DNA from: Mesorhizobium_G sp050247155
Lineage (GTDB): Bacteria > Pseudomonadota > Alphaproteobacteria > Rhizobiales > Rhizobiaceae
DNA length: 64,000 bases
Reading direction: 5' to 3'
Assembly: GCA_050247155.1 (NCBI GenBank)
Contig: JBFWUS010000007.1
Coordinates: 38,289 to 102,288, forward strand
Shown here: positions 51,907 through 59,691 of the stretch, piece by piece
Numbering within the stretch: position 1 is the first letter of the stretch
Layout of the letters: each line of letters opens with the position of its first letter
Program-made: the position numbers and the translations under genes
Notes under the pieces: generated by a model
The model's input: the letters and a program-made list of their open reading frames with translations, nothing else
Databases searched by the model: none
What the model was told of the DNA's origin: nothing

Positions 51907-53424
51907 TCAGCGGTCCAACCTGGTGATGGCGTGCGGTCTGGTGGCGAAGGCGATATTCTTTGTCTCCATGTAGAAGTCGAAGGACCAGTCGCCGCCGTCG
52001 CGGCCGATGCCTGAATTCTTGACGCCGCCAAATGGCGTCGGCAGGTGACGGACATTTTCCGAATTTACCCAGATCATGCCGGCTTCCAGATGGTCGGTGA
52101 AACGCAGCGCGCGCGTTACGTCGGACGTCCAGAGATAACCCGTCAGGCCGTATTCGCTGTCATTGGCCAGCGCCAGCGCCTCTGCCTCGTCCTTGAAAGG
52201 AATCGCGGTCAAGACCGGCCCGAAGATTTCTTCCTTCGCGATGCGCATGTCGTTGGTCGCATCGGTAAAAAGCGTCGGCGAGACGTAGCATCCGCCGCCA
52301 GGGCCATCGAACTTGCCGCCGCCGGCCGCAACCGTGGCGCCTTCGGAGCGGCCGACCGCGATATATTCAAGCACCTTCTTCTCATGCACCGGATGAATCA
52401 GCGGACCGACGACCGTGTCCGGATCGAGCGGATGACCGACCTTGATGCGCCTGGCCTTCTCCGCCACCAGAGCAGTGAAGCTTTGATAGATGCTGTCTTC
52501 GACAAGCAGGCGCGACGATGAGGTACAGCGCTCGCCGTTCAGCGAATAGATCATGAACACCGCTGCATCCGCGGCCCGCTCGAGATCGGCGTCGGCAAAA
52601 ACGATCACCGGGTTCTTGCCGCCAAGTTCGAAATGCACGCGCTTCAAAGTCTCGGCGCCCTGTTTCATGATGAGCGATCCGGTGCGGCTCTCGCCGACGA
52701 AGCCGATGGCCTTGATCAGCGGATGCTCGGTCAACGCCTTGCCGGCCTCCTCGCCAAGGCCATTGACGAGATTCCACACGCCCTTCGGCAGTCCCGCCTC
52801 TTCGGCGATCTCGACGAGCAGGCGTGCCGTCAGCGGCGAAAACTCGGCCGGTTTGTGGACGATCGTGCAGCCAGCGGCGAGCGCCGGCGCGATCTTCCAG
52901 GTGGACAGCATGAATGGCGTGTTCCATGGCGTGATGACGCCCACCGGGCCGATCGGAACACGCGTGGTGATGTTGAGCTGGCCTTCGGCGCGCAGCGATT
53001 TGCCGTCGCGCGCTTCCGGTGCGCGGTCTGCAAAGAACCGGAAATTCTCAGCGCCGCGCAACGCCGCCTTGGCCATGAACTTCAGCGACTGTCCCGTATC
53101 CATGCACTCGACGAAGGCAATTTCGTCGGCGCGCGCGACAATGGCGTCGGCGATCTTGTGAAGCAGCTTCTTGCGCTGTTCGCCGGGCATGGCTGCCCAG
53201 TCGGAAAAGGCGGCTTTGGCCGCACGAGCGGCGCGGTCGATGTCTACCGCCCTGCCGCGCGCTACTTTCGCGAGCGGGCTAAGATCGACCGGCGAAATTG
53301 TCTCGAACCATTCGCCATCGGCGCTCGCCAGATCCTCGCCGCCGACGCGGTTCAGGACGCCGTCGTTGCGAAAACGTTTGAGATAGGTTTCGGCGCGCCG
53401 CAGATTATCGTCAAATCCTGCCAT
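51907..53424 (-). CDS. hpaE: 5-carboxymethyl-2-hydroxymuconate semialdehyde dehydrogenase
   Basis: This 505-residue ALDH has N168 (TPWNTP), E266 (FELGGKNP) and C300 (GERCTSSSR). Its length and its place between HpaD and HpaF identify it as HpaE. It oxidises the ring-cleavage semialdehyde to 5-carboxymethyl-2-hydroxymuconate with NAD. It lies 58 bases before the dioxygenase gene and 9 bases after HpaF. Confidence 0.93.
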   Translation of the reverse strand: MAGFDDNLRRAETYLKRFRNDGVLNRVGGEDLASADGEWFETISPVDLSPLAKVARGRAVDIDRAARAAKAAFSDWAAMPGEQRKKLLHKIADAIVARADEIAFVECMDTGQSLKFMAKAALRGAENFRFFADRAPEARDGKSLRAEGQLNITTRVPIGPVGVITPWNTPFMLSTWKIAPALAAGCTIVHKPAEFSPLTARLLVEIAEEAGLPKGVWNLVNGLGEEAGKALTEHPLIKAIGFVGESRTGSLIMKQGAETLKRVHFELGGKNPVIVFADADLERAADAAVFMIYSLNGERCTSSSRLLVEDSIYQSFTALVAEKARRIKVGHPLDPDTVVGPLIHPVHEKKVLEYIAVGRSEGATVAAGGGKFDGPGGGCYVSPTLFTDATNDMRIAKEEIFGPVLTAIPFKDEAEALALANDSEYGLTGYLWTSDVTRALRFTDHLEAGMIWVNSENVRHLPTPFGGVKNSGIGRDGGDWSFDFYMETKNIAFATRPHAITRLDR

Positions 53425-53433
53425 GATGGCTCC

Positions 53434-53823
53434 TCATTTGCTGTCGCGCAGCCGTGCGTGGATCGCATTCTTCTTCCAGGATAACTCGGAAGCGATCTCG
53501 CGAATTTCGAGCGACAGGGCGAAGTGCGGCGCAGCGAACAGTGGCGACAGATATTCCGCCGCAGCCGAAAAAATTGCCTCGCCGGCACGTTTCTTCTCTT
53601 CCGTGCTCCGCCCTTTTCCGACGCGGAAGTTCAGGTCGATGAAGCCGTTCGCCGGCAAAAGGTCCGCCACCGCATACACCTCTGCCCGCAAGGCGCGGAC
53701 ACGAACCGCACCCAGTTCGAACAGACCGGTGTCGAGGATCGCACGATACAGGACGGCGCACATTTCGGACATGTCGACCACCGTGTCCAGGTTTGCGGAA
53801 TACTCGATCGTCAGATGCGGCAC
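53434..53823 (-). CDS. hpaF: 5-carboxymethyl-2-hydroxymuconate delta-isomerase
   Basis: This 129-residue tautomerase-family protein has proline right after the initiator methionine (MPHLTIEYSANL), the expected catalytic N-terminal base. It contains FIDLNFRVGKGRS near residue 62. It isomerises the HpaE product. It is the first gene of the minus-strand hpa operon, and its start is 19 bases from the palindrome at 53842-53859. Confidence 0.92.
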   Translation of the reverse strand: MPHLTIEYSANLDTVVDMSEMCAVLYRAILDTGLFELGAVRVRALRAEVYAVADLLPANGFIDLNFRVGKGRSTEEKKRAGEAIFSAAAEYLSPLFAAPHFALSLEIREIASELSWKKNAIHARLRDSK

Positions 53824-53841
53824 AGGGTACCTCGATCAATA

Positions 53842-53859
53842 TAATTAACATGTGAATTA
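53842..53859. promoter_or_regulatory. Candidate HpaR operator
   Basis: TAATTAACATGTGAATTA is an 18-bp palindrome with one mismatched pair around the ACATGT centre. It is AT-rich and placed between hpaF and the divergent MarR-family hpaR gene. MarR/HpaR operators are of this size and symmetry. Binding here would block the hpaF promoter and start. Confidence 0.6.
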
Positions 53860-53949
53860 CATATGGCTAGGCTCTTGTCAAGCGACGATCATTGCCGCTG
53901 CGTGTCAAATCTGAATAGTGTGGCGCGATGTTTGTTATGGAGACCGGAT

Positions 53950-54387
53950 TTGCTGCCTTCCACGACCCGGCGATCGCTGCCCATGGCCCTGTTGCGCGCC
54001 CGCGAAGTGGTGATGGCGAGGTTCCGGCCGATGCTGGCTCGTCACGACATCACCGAGCAACAATGGCGTGCGCTGCGGGAGCTGGCGGAAGGTGGCCCGA
54101 TGGAAGCCACGGAACTTGCCAATCGAGCGTCAATTCTGCCGCCGAGCCTCACGCGCATGCTCAAGACGATGGAGGATCGCGGCTTAATATTGCGGGGCAG
54201 GGTTGAGGGTGACGGTCGTCGCGTGATGCTCTCCATCAGTGCGGCCGGAACCACGCTTATAGATGAACTCGCGCCGGAGCGGCAGGCCATCTACGAGGCG
54301 ATCGAGCAGCGCTTCGGCGCCACGCAACACGAAGAGTTGCTCGACATGCTGGATGCGTTGATCAAGTCGGACGCCAATGGGTCGTGA
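53950..54387 (+). CDS. hpaR: HpaR, MarR-family repressor of homoprotocatechuate genes
   Basis: This 145-residue regulator shares the HpaR pattern of ALLRAREVVMARFRPMLARHD followed by ITEQQWRALRELAEGGPME and LTRMLKTMEDRGLI. The TTG at 53950 has TGGAG eight bases upstream and gives the normal MarR length. An ATG at 53983 is the alternative, and the ATG at 53863 would add 29 unsupported residues. It diverges from the hpa operon and likely represses it until an arylacetate is present. Confidence 0.88.
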   Translation: MLPSTTRRSLPMALLRAREVVMARFRPMLARHDITEQQWRALRELAEGGPMEATELANRASILPPSLTRMLKTMEDRGLILRGRVEGDGRRVMLSISAAGTTLIDELAPERQAIYEAIEQRFGATQHEELLDMLDALIKSDANGS

Positions 54388-54478
54388 CGCAAGGGTCAGA
54401 AACGGCCTTTGCGCATAAGGGTGACCGCTCATTGGGTCCGGTGGCGCGTTCACTATCCGCGCCGGTCGACGCCTGCCT

Positions 54479-55681
54479 TCAATCGAAGAAGCCGGCATCC
54501 TCCTCGCGCAGATATTTCTTTGCGCCTTCGGCATCGATGTCGAGGCCGAGTCCCGGCGCTTCGAGTAGGTCGATGATCGAGTCCTTGACGATCTGTCCCT
54601 TGGGCAGGCCGATGACAATGTCGTTCCACCACGGATCGGAAGCGCTCGGATATTCGAAGGCGATGTAGTTTGCCGGCAGCGTCGCGCAAACATTGATCAG
54701 CGCGCCGAGGCCGAGCAGGCCGTTCGCCGTGCCGTGCGGCGCCATCATGATCGAGTGCATATAGGCGTGTTCGGCCACCCATTTGAGTTCGGCGATGCCG
54801 CCGATGTCGGCCGGGTCCGGACCGACGACACGCACGGCTTGCGTTTCGATCAGCTCCTTGAAGTTGTGGCGCAGATAGATCTGCTCGCCGGTATGGATCG
54901 GCGTCGAGGTGGACACCGTCAGTTCGCGATAGGCTTGCGAGTTGACCCAAGGCACATAGTCGCCGGTTAACATGTCCTCCAGCCACATCAGATTGTATTT
55001 CTCGACCGCCTGGGCGAAGCGGATGGCGTCGGGCAGGAACCAGCCCGGGCCGCAGTCCAGCGCCAGCGAAACCTTGTCGCCCAGCACTTCTTTCATCGCG
55101 GCGACGCAGTCGAGCGTATGCGCCATGCCGCGCTCGCTGATCTGCCCTTGCTCCATCATGCCGTGATAACCGGACTTCGGCGGTTTTACGCCATAGTGGA
55201 AGCCGGGCACGTTGTCCTTCATGTCGGAATGAAAGGAGATGCCCTGCTTTACCATGAAGAAGTTCTGCGGCTGCTCCATCATCCATTTGACGTCGGCGGC
55301 GTAATCCTCGGGCCTGTCGCCAGCACGCTTGCGCCGGATCGAGCCGTTGTAGACACGGACCTGATCTCGCACCTTGCCGCCGAGCAATTTGTAGACCGGT
55401 ACGCCGGCTGCCTTACCGGCGATGTCCCACAGCGCGTGTTCGATTGCGCTCACCGCCGCGCCGTAGGGCTTGAAGGAGCCGCGCTGCCGGATCTTCAGCA
55501 TCACGCGCTCGACGTCAGTCGGGTCTTCACCGATCAGCGCATCGCGAAAGTGCAGCACGAACGGTTTCAGATAGGTCTTGGTGAACTCGACCTCACCGAG
55601 GCCATAGAGCCCTTCGTCAGTGACGATGCGGACAATCGGATGCTTGCCGATGACGGCACAACGCAGGTCGGTGATCTTCAT
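54479..55681 (-). CDS. Enolase-superfamily dehydratase (mandelate racemase/muconate lactonizing type), paralog 1
   Basis: This 400-residue protein has the N-terminal capping domain and a barrel with metal ligands in ALDCGPGW, MWLEDMLTG and IHTGEQIYL, and a D-H dyad in GPDPADIGG and APHGTANGLLG. It is clearly homologous to the neighbour at 55725. The acid-sugar substrate is unknown. It is preceded 43 bases upstream by its paralog in the same operon. A dehydratase of a hexonate or uronate is the most likely role. Confidence 0.87.
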   Translation of the reverse strand: MKITDLRCAVIGKHPIVRIVTDEGLYGLGEVEFTKTYLKPFVLHFRDALIGEDPTDVERVMLKIRQRGSFKPYGAAVSAIEHALWDIAGKAAGVPVYKLLGGKVRDQVRVYNGSIRRKRAGDRPEDYAADVKWMMEQPQNFFMVKQGISFHSDMKDNVPGFHYGVKPPKSGYHGMMEQGQISERGMAHTLDCVAAMKEVLGDKVSLALDCGPGWFLPDAIRFAQAVEKYNLMWLEDMLTGDYVPWVNSQAYRELTVSTSTPIHTGEQIYLRHNFKELIETQAVRVVGPDPADIGGIAELKWVAEHAYMHSIMMAPHGTANGLLGLGALINVCATLPANYIAFEYPSASDPWWNDIVIGLPKGQIVKDSIIDLLEAPGLGLDIDAEGAKKYLREEDAGFFD

Positions 55682-55724
55682 GGCGCCCTCGTGAGATTAC
55701 TGATTTGGAGTCGCCGACTGAGCA

Positions 55725-56930
55725 TCAGTCGAAGAAGTCGGCATCGCCGTCGGTGAGAAATTTCTTGGCTTCCTTGGCGATGAGGTTGACGCCAAGGCCC
55801 GGACGATCCGGCACGTCCACCAGGCCGCCTTTGACCGGCATCCCGTCAAAGCCTTCGGTAATGTCGTACCAGAACGGTTCGAAACGGGCCGGATACTCGA
55901 AAGCGATCAGATTGTCGGGCATCGTCGCGCAGACCTGAACCAGAGCCGCAAGGCCGAAGATGCCGTTCGCGGTGCCGTGCGGAGCGATGGCGATTCCGTG
56001 CAGATCGGCGTGTTCGGCGACCCACTTGATTTCGGCCAGCCCGCCAACGTCGCATGGATCGGGACCCACGACGTGGACGGCATGGCCTTCGATCAGGTGC
56101 TTGTAGTTTTGCCGGAGATAAATCTGTTCGCCGGTGTGGATCGGCGTCGTGGTGGCGCGCGTGACCTCACGATAGACGTCGTGGTTCACGAAGGGCGAAT
56201 AATCGCCCGTGATCATGTCCTCGACCCACATCAGGTTCAAGTGCTCGACCGCCTTGGCGAAGCGCAATGCATCAAGCGGCATGTAGCCCGGACCCGCATC
56301 GACTGCCGTATTGTAGCCAGCTCCCAGTTCTTCCTTTGCGGCGGTGACGCAGGCGACCAGGTGCTCCATGCCGGCTTGGGTTTTCAGCCCTTTGTGAGGA
56401 TAGGGGTAGGGCGCATCCGCCTGGACGTCTCCGTAGAAGTAGTCCGGATAGTCCCGAACCATGGACGAATGGAACGAGGTCGGTAGCTTGAACAGGTGAA
56501 ACTCACCCGGCAGCGATTTGCCATACTGCGCCCACTTCCGGTAGCCCTCGGGCGTATGCGGCGCGCCTCCGGGCACTTCGGCTTGATAGAGTGTGCGATA
56601 GGTTCGCACCTTGTCTCTCACCTTGCCCCCGAGCAGGCGGTAAACAGGGGTATTGAGAGCCTTGCCGGCAATGTCCCAGAGCGCATGTTCGATTGCCGAG
56701 ACGGCCGAGCCGAACGGCTTGAAGCCGCCGCGCACACGAATACGGCGCATCACGCGTTCCACGTCGCGGGGATCCTGGCCGACGATCCAGTCCTTGAGGT
56801 CCAGGACCTGCGGTTTGACATATGGCTTGGGTGTCTCGATCTGACTCCAGCCCGTGATGCCTTCATCCGTCGTGATGCGAATGACCGGGCTTTGCCTGAT
56901 GATCGCGCATTTCAGGTCGGTTATCTTCAC
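55725..56930 (-). CDS. Enolase-superfamily dehydratase, paralog 2
   Basis: This 401-residue paralog of the previous gene has metal ligands in AVDAGPGYM, MWVEDMITG and IHTGEQIYL, and a D-H dyad in GPDPCDVGG and APHGTANGIFG. The strand-2 catalytic region differs (FKLPTSFHS versus VKQGISFHS), and so does the 20s-loop region, suggesting different substrates. Its ATG overlaps the stop of a 37-codon ORF by ATGA. Confidence 0.87.
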   Translation of the reverse strand: MKITDLKCAIIRQSPVIRITTDEGITGWSQIETPKPYVKPQVLDLKDWIVGQDPRDVERVMRRIRVRGGFKPFGSAVSAIEHALWDIAGKALNTPVYRLLGGKVRDKVRTYRTLYQAEVPGGAPHTPEGYRKWAQYGKSLPGEFHLFKLPTSFHSSMVRDYPDYFYGDVQADAPYPYPHKGLKTQAGMEHLVACVTAAKEELGAGYNTAVDAGPGYMPLDALRFAKAVEHLNLMWVEDMITGDYSPFVNHDVYREVTRATTTPIHTGEQIYLRQNYKHLIEGHAVHVVGPDPCDVGGLAEIKWVAEHADLHGIAIAPHGTANGIFGLAALVQVCATMPDNLIAFEYPARFEPFWYDITEGFDGMPVKGGLVDVPDRPGLGVNLIAKEAKKFLTDGDADFFD

Positions 56931-57040
56931 TGGACGATCTCCGAGACCCCGATTTCTTCAATCTCGGCGATGCGCGGCTTGCCTGGGCTTGATGTCATGC
57001 GCGCGGCGCAGGCGATCGTCTCGCCACTTCTCATATCCAT
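56927..57040 (-). CDS. 37-residue translationally coupled small ORF
   Basis: From ATG 57040 this ORF encodes MDMRSGETIACAARMTSSPG continuing to IGVSEIVQ. A near-ideal GGAGGA stands six bases upstream, and its TGA overlaps the ATG of the enolase gene. It lies 11 bases after the GntR gene. I know no family. It may be a real small protein, a coupling leader or the remnant of a lost gene. Confidence 0.55.
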   Translation of the reverse strand: MDMRSGETIACAARMTSSPGKPRIAEIEEIGVSEIVQ

Positions 57041-57051
57041 CGTTCCTCCAG

Positions 57052-57750
57052 TCAGCCGCCAACTTGCGCAGCGCGGTTGGCAATGCGCATTTGTTCGATG
57101 ATATGCCGCCCCGATCCTTCGACATGCCGTGCGACGACGGCCGCCGCGCCCTCCGCATCCTGCGCCTTGAGCCGTTCGATCAGCTCGCGGTGTTCGCGAA
57201 TGACCGCCTGGCGCCGGCTGAGTGACGTCGGAAAACGACGGCTGATCGCGCGCAGGATTTCGCGATGTTTCCACCACAGCTCGGCGGCATGTCGGTTGTA
57301 GTGGCGGTCGTAGATGATCTGATGGAATTTTGTGTCGAGCTGGCCGTGCTTGGTCAGATCGGCGAAATTCAACGCCTCTATCTCGGCCTCGACCGCCTCG
57401 AGCTTTTCGATATCCGCGTCGTCGACGATGGAGACGAACCATTTCGTCAGCGTGGGTTCGATCAGAACCTCGATTTCGATGATGTCGCGCACGAAGTTCT
57501 CGTCGATCGGCCGCACGCGCGCGCCGCGGTTTGGCTCGATGACGACAAAACCCTCGCCGCGCAGCTGCTGCAGCGCCTCCCGAACCGGATTGGTCGATGT
57601 GCCGTACCGGGCTGCAAGATCGCTGACCTTCAGCCGCTCGTTGGGCATCAAACGCCCGGAGATGATCTCGTCCCGGATACGCTCATAAACCCAGCCGGGC
57701 TGCTCGAAAGCCTCCCCGGATGGTTTGTCGATGACCGCCAAGTTGCCCAT
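57052..57750 (-). CDS. GntR-family regulator, FadR/FCD subgroup
   Basis: This 232-residue protein has a winged helix-turn-helix at about residues 20-80 (VYERIRDEIISGRLMPNERL; TSTNPVREALQQLRGEGFVV) and an FCD effector domain whose metal-binding histidines lie in FHQIIYDRH and REHRELIERL. It heads the minus-strand operon with the small ORF and two enolase-superfamily genes. It diverges from the ABC transporter at 57985. It probably senses a sugar acid and regulates both sides. Confidence 0.92.
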   Translation of the reverse strand: MGNLAVIDKPSGEAFEQPGWVYERIRDEIISGRLMPNERLKVSDLAARYGTSTNPVREALQQLRGEGFVVIEPNRGARVRPIDENFVRDIIEIEVLIEPTLTKWFVSIVDDADIEKLEAVEAEIEALNFADLTKHGQLDTKFHQIIYDRHYNRHAAELWWKHREILRAISRRFPTSLSRRQAVIREHRELIERLKAQDAEGAAAVVARHVEGSGRHIIEQMRIANRAAQVGG

Positions 57751-57819
57751 GAGCCATTGGTGTAGGCGGCTTTTTTCCGCAAGCCAAGCCTTATCGTGTG
57801 TGGTTCAACAAAAATAATG

Positions 57820-57835
57820 TATGATCTTATTCATA
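57820..57835. promoter_or_regulatory. Candidate GntR operator
   Basis: TATGATCTTATTCATA is a perfect 5-bp inverted repeat around six bases, in an AT-rich stretch between the GntR and binding-protein genes. A TTGACA hexamer follows at once (57836-57841). It could be the -35 of the transporter operon, though no clear -10 is seen. Confidence 0.4.
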
Positions 57836-57984
57836 TTGACAGATGAGATTTTGTTTGGAACTCTCGCAGAACTCGGGTGACGGCGGAGGAAATCGTCACC
57901 CCAAGGCGAATTAGCGCCAGTTTCGAGGACGTTGCGCGGCCGTTTGGCTGCGCCCGTTCGCGTCATCAGGGAGGAGAAATCTCA

Positions 57985-59472
57985 ATGCAGCATTCGCGCA
58001 TCAGCGAAGCCGGTCGTTCAGCATTCCGGCGGCTTCTCGCATCATCCGTCGCACTGTCGCTGGCCGCGTCGTTTTCCATGCCGGCCTATGCGCAGAGCGT
58101 CGATCTGAGCAAATGGTCGCCCGATTACGTGAAGAGCATCGCCGGCACGGAAGAAGTAGATACGGCCGCCGAGTGCGCCAAGATCACGCCGCTCGACTAC
58201 AAAGGGCGGGTGACCGTGTGGTGGACCGGCCCGACCGACGCTTCGCCGGACCTCAGCCGCAAGGTTCACGAGGAATTCTGGGCGGCCTGGAAAAAAACCT
58301 ATCCGAACATCGAAACTGACTACCAGAACATCGACTACAACCAGCTTCTCGACAAGCTGCGCACCGCCACGTTGGGCAATGCCGCGCCGATGGTCGTACG
58401 CCTGCAAATCCTCGGCGGCATCGAGTTCTCCTCCAAGGGCTACTTCGCGGAATTGAAGCCGGAGGATGTCGGCTATCCGACCGCTGATTTCTGGCCGGGC
58501 GCCATGAAGTCGGTGATGTATGACGGCAAGCCCTACGGCATCCCGACCAACAACGAGACGATGGCGCTCATCTGGAACGCCGACATCTTCAAGCGGGCAG
58601 GCCTCGATCCCGAGAATCCGCCCAAGACCTGGGACGACGTCGTCGCCTATTCCAAGACAATCAAGGAAAAGGTTGGTGTCGCCGGTTACGGTCTTGTCGC
58701 CAAGCAGAATGCCGGCAACACGCCGTTCCGTTTCATGCCGGAATTGTGGGCCTTCGGCGGCGGTGCGCTCGATGAGTCGACCGACAAGCCGGAATACAAG
58801 ACCGTCATGATCAACAACGACGGCGCCAAGAAAGCGCTGCAGACGGCCTATGACATGTATGTGCGCGACAAGTCCGTTCCCGCCTCGGCGCTGACCAACA
58901 CGCAGAACGAGAACCAGGCGCCCTTCATCGCCGGCCAGCTTGGCATGATGATCGCCCACCCGGCCGAATACGCCAAAATGGTCGACCTCGCCGGCAAGGC
59001 GACCGGGGCCGACAAGGAAGTGGCCGACAAGGTCGTCGCCAATATGCGTTATGGCCTGATCCCTGAGGGTCCGGCGCGCCGCGCCGTGGTGTTCGGCGGG
59101 TCCAACATCCACATCTTCAAGAACGAGTACGTGGAAGGCGGCCTCGACGAACAGGCGGCGAAGGCGCTGGTCTGTTTCTGGACCAGCCCGGAATGGTCGA
59201 CCAAGCTAGCTTGGGTGGACTCCAACCCCGGCAATCTGCGCGGCTTCAAGACCAAGTGGATGAAAGAGCGGCTGGACACGATCAAGTTCTTGGACGTCAC
59301 GACCTCGATGCTGCCGAACGGCATTCCGTTCCCGGTAGTGCCCGAGGCGACCGAGATCATGAACCACATCGTTCCCGACATGCTGCAGAACGCGTTGACG
59401 GAGAAGATGACGGTCGAGGAAGCCACCAACGACGCGGCCGATAAGATCGAAAAGCTGATGTCGGGAATGTGA
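57985..59472 (+). CDS. Carbohydrate ABC transporter substrate-binding protein
   Basis: This 495-residue family-1 solute-binding protein has a signal peptide ending SMPAYA-QS. GGGAGGAG lies before the ATG at 57985. The large mature domain includes YKGRVTVWWTGPTDA and GKPYGIPTNNETMALIWNAD. It is longer than typical MalE-like proteins (about 400). It is separated from its permeases by 219 bases that hold a hairpin and a long palindromic repeat. Its ligand is probably a sugar or sugar acid handled by the enolase-superfamily enzymes. Confidence 0.92.
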   Translation: MQHSRISEAGRSAFRRLLASSVALSLAASFSMPAYAQSVDLSKWSPDYVKSIAGTEEVDTAAECAKITPLDYKGRVTVWWTGPTDASPDLSRKVHEEFWAAWKKTYPNIETDYQNIDYNQLLDKLRTATLGNAAPMVVRLQILGGIEFSSKGYFAELKPEDVGYPTADFWPGAMKSVMYDGKPYGIPTNNETMALIWNADIFKRAGLDPENPPKTWDDVVAYSKTIKEKVGVAGYGLVAKQNAGNTPFRFMPELWAFGGGALDESTDKPEYKTVMINNDGAKKALQTAYDMYVRDKSVPASALTNTQNENQAPFIAGQLGMMIAHPAEYAKMVDLAGKATGADKEVADKVVANMRYGLIPEGPARRAVVFGGSNIHIFKNEYVEGGLDEQAAKALVCFWTSPEWSTKLAWVDSNPGNLRGFKTKWMKERLDTIKFLDVTTSMLPNGIPFPVVPEATEIMNHIVPDMLQNALTEKMTVEEATNDAADKIEKLMSGM

Positions 59473-59481
59473 GAGTGGCGG

Positions 59482-59508
59482 CAGGCCGTCCGGCGGAGCG
59501 GCGGCCTG
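59482..59508 (+). terminator. Hairpin directly after the binding-protein gene
   Basis: CAGGCCG and CGGCCTG pair around a 13-base loop, 10 bases after the stop at 59472. With the repeat at 59525-59644 it probably limits read-through or protects the upstream message. No T run follows the stem immediately. Confidence 0.4.
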
Positions 59509-59524
59509 TTGCAACTGCCGCCTA

Positions 59525-59644
59525 ACCCGGCCCTTCGGGCTACCCTCTCCCCGCTGGGGAGAGGAGTTCCGGTTCTGAAACGCCGGCGTTCGTCCAGCTT
59601 GTTTCCTCTCCCCGGCGGGGAGAGGGTAGCCCGAAAGGCCGGGT
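59525..59644. repeat. Long palindromic intergenic repeat, family B
   Basis: Forty-base arms (59525-59564 and 59605-59644) are inverted complements with about two mismatches and a 40-base loop. Each arm also contains smaller self-complementary parts. It differs in sequence from the family A elements at 13227 and 62653. A run of five T occurs about 9 bases after the right arm, so it may act as a terminator between the binding-protein and permease genes. Confidence 0.9.
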
Positions 59645-59691
59645 GAGGGGGCGTTTTTGAATGATGCAATGCGGCCAGTGACGTCAGATCG

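Noticed and set aside
54384..54668. Plus-strand ORF of 94 codons directly after hpaR
   Set aside because: It starts on the hpaR stop but runs into the antisense of an enolase-superfamily gene. It has no ribosome binding site or domain.
57877..57984. Upstream GTG start for the binding protein at 57985
   Set aside because: It would put 36 residues before a complete signal peptide, and the ATG at 57985 has a strong GGGAGGAG site.
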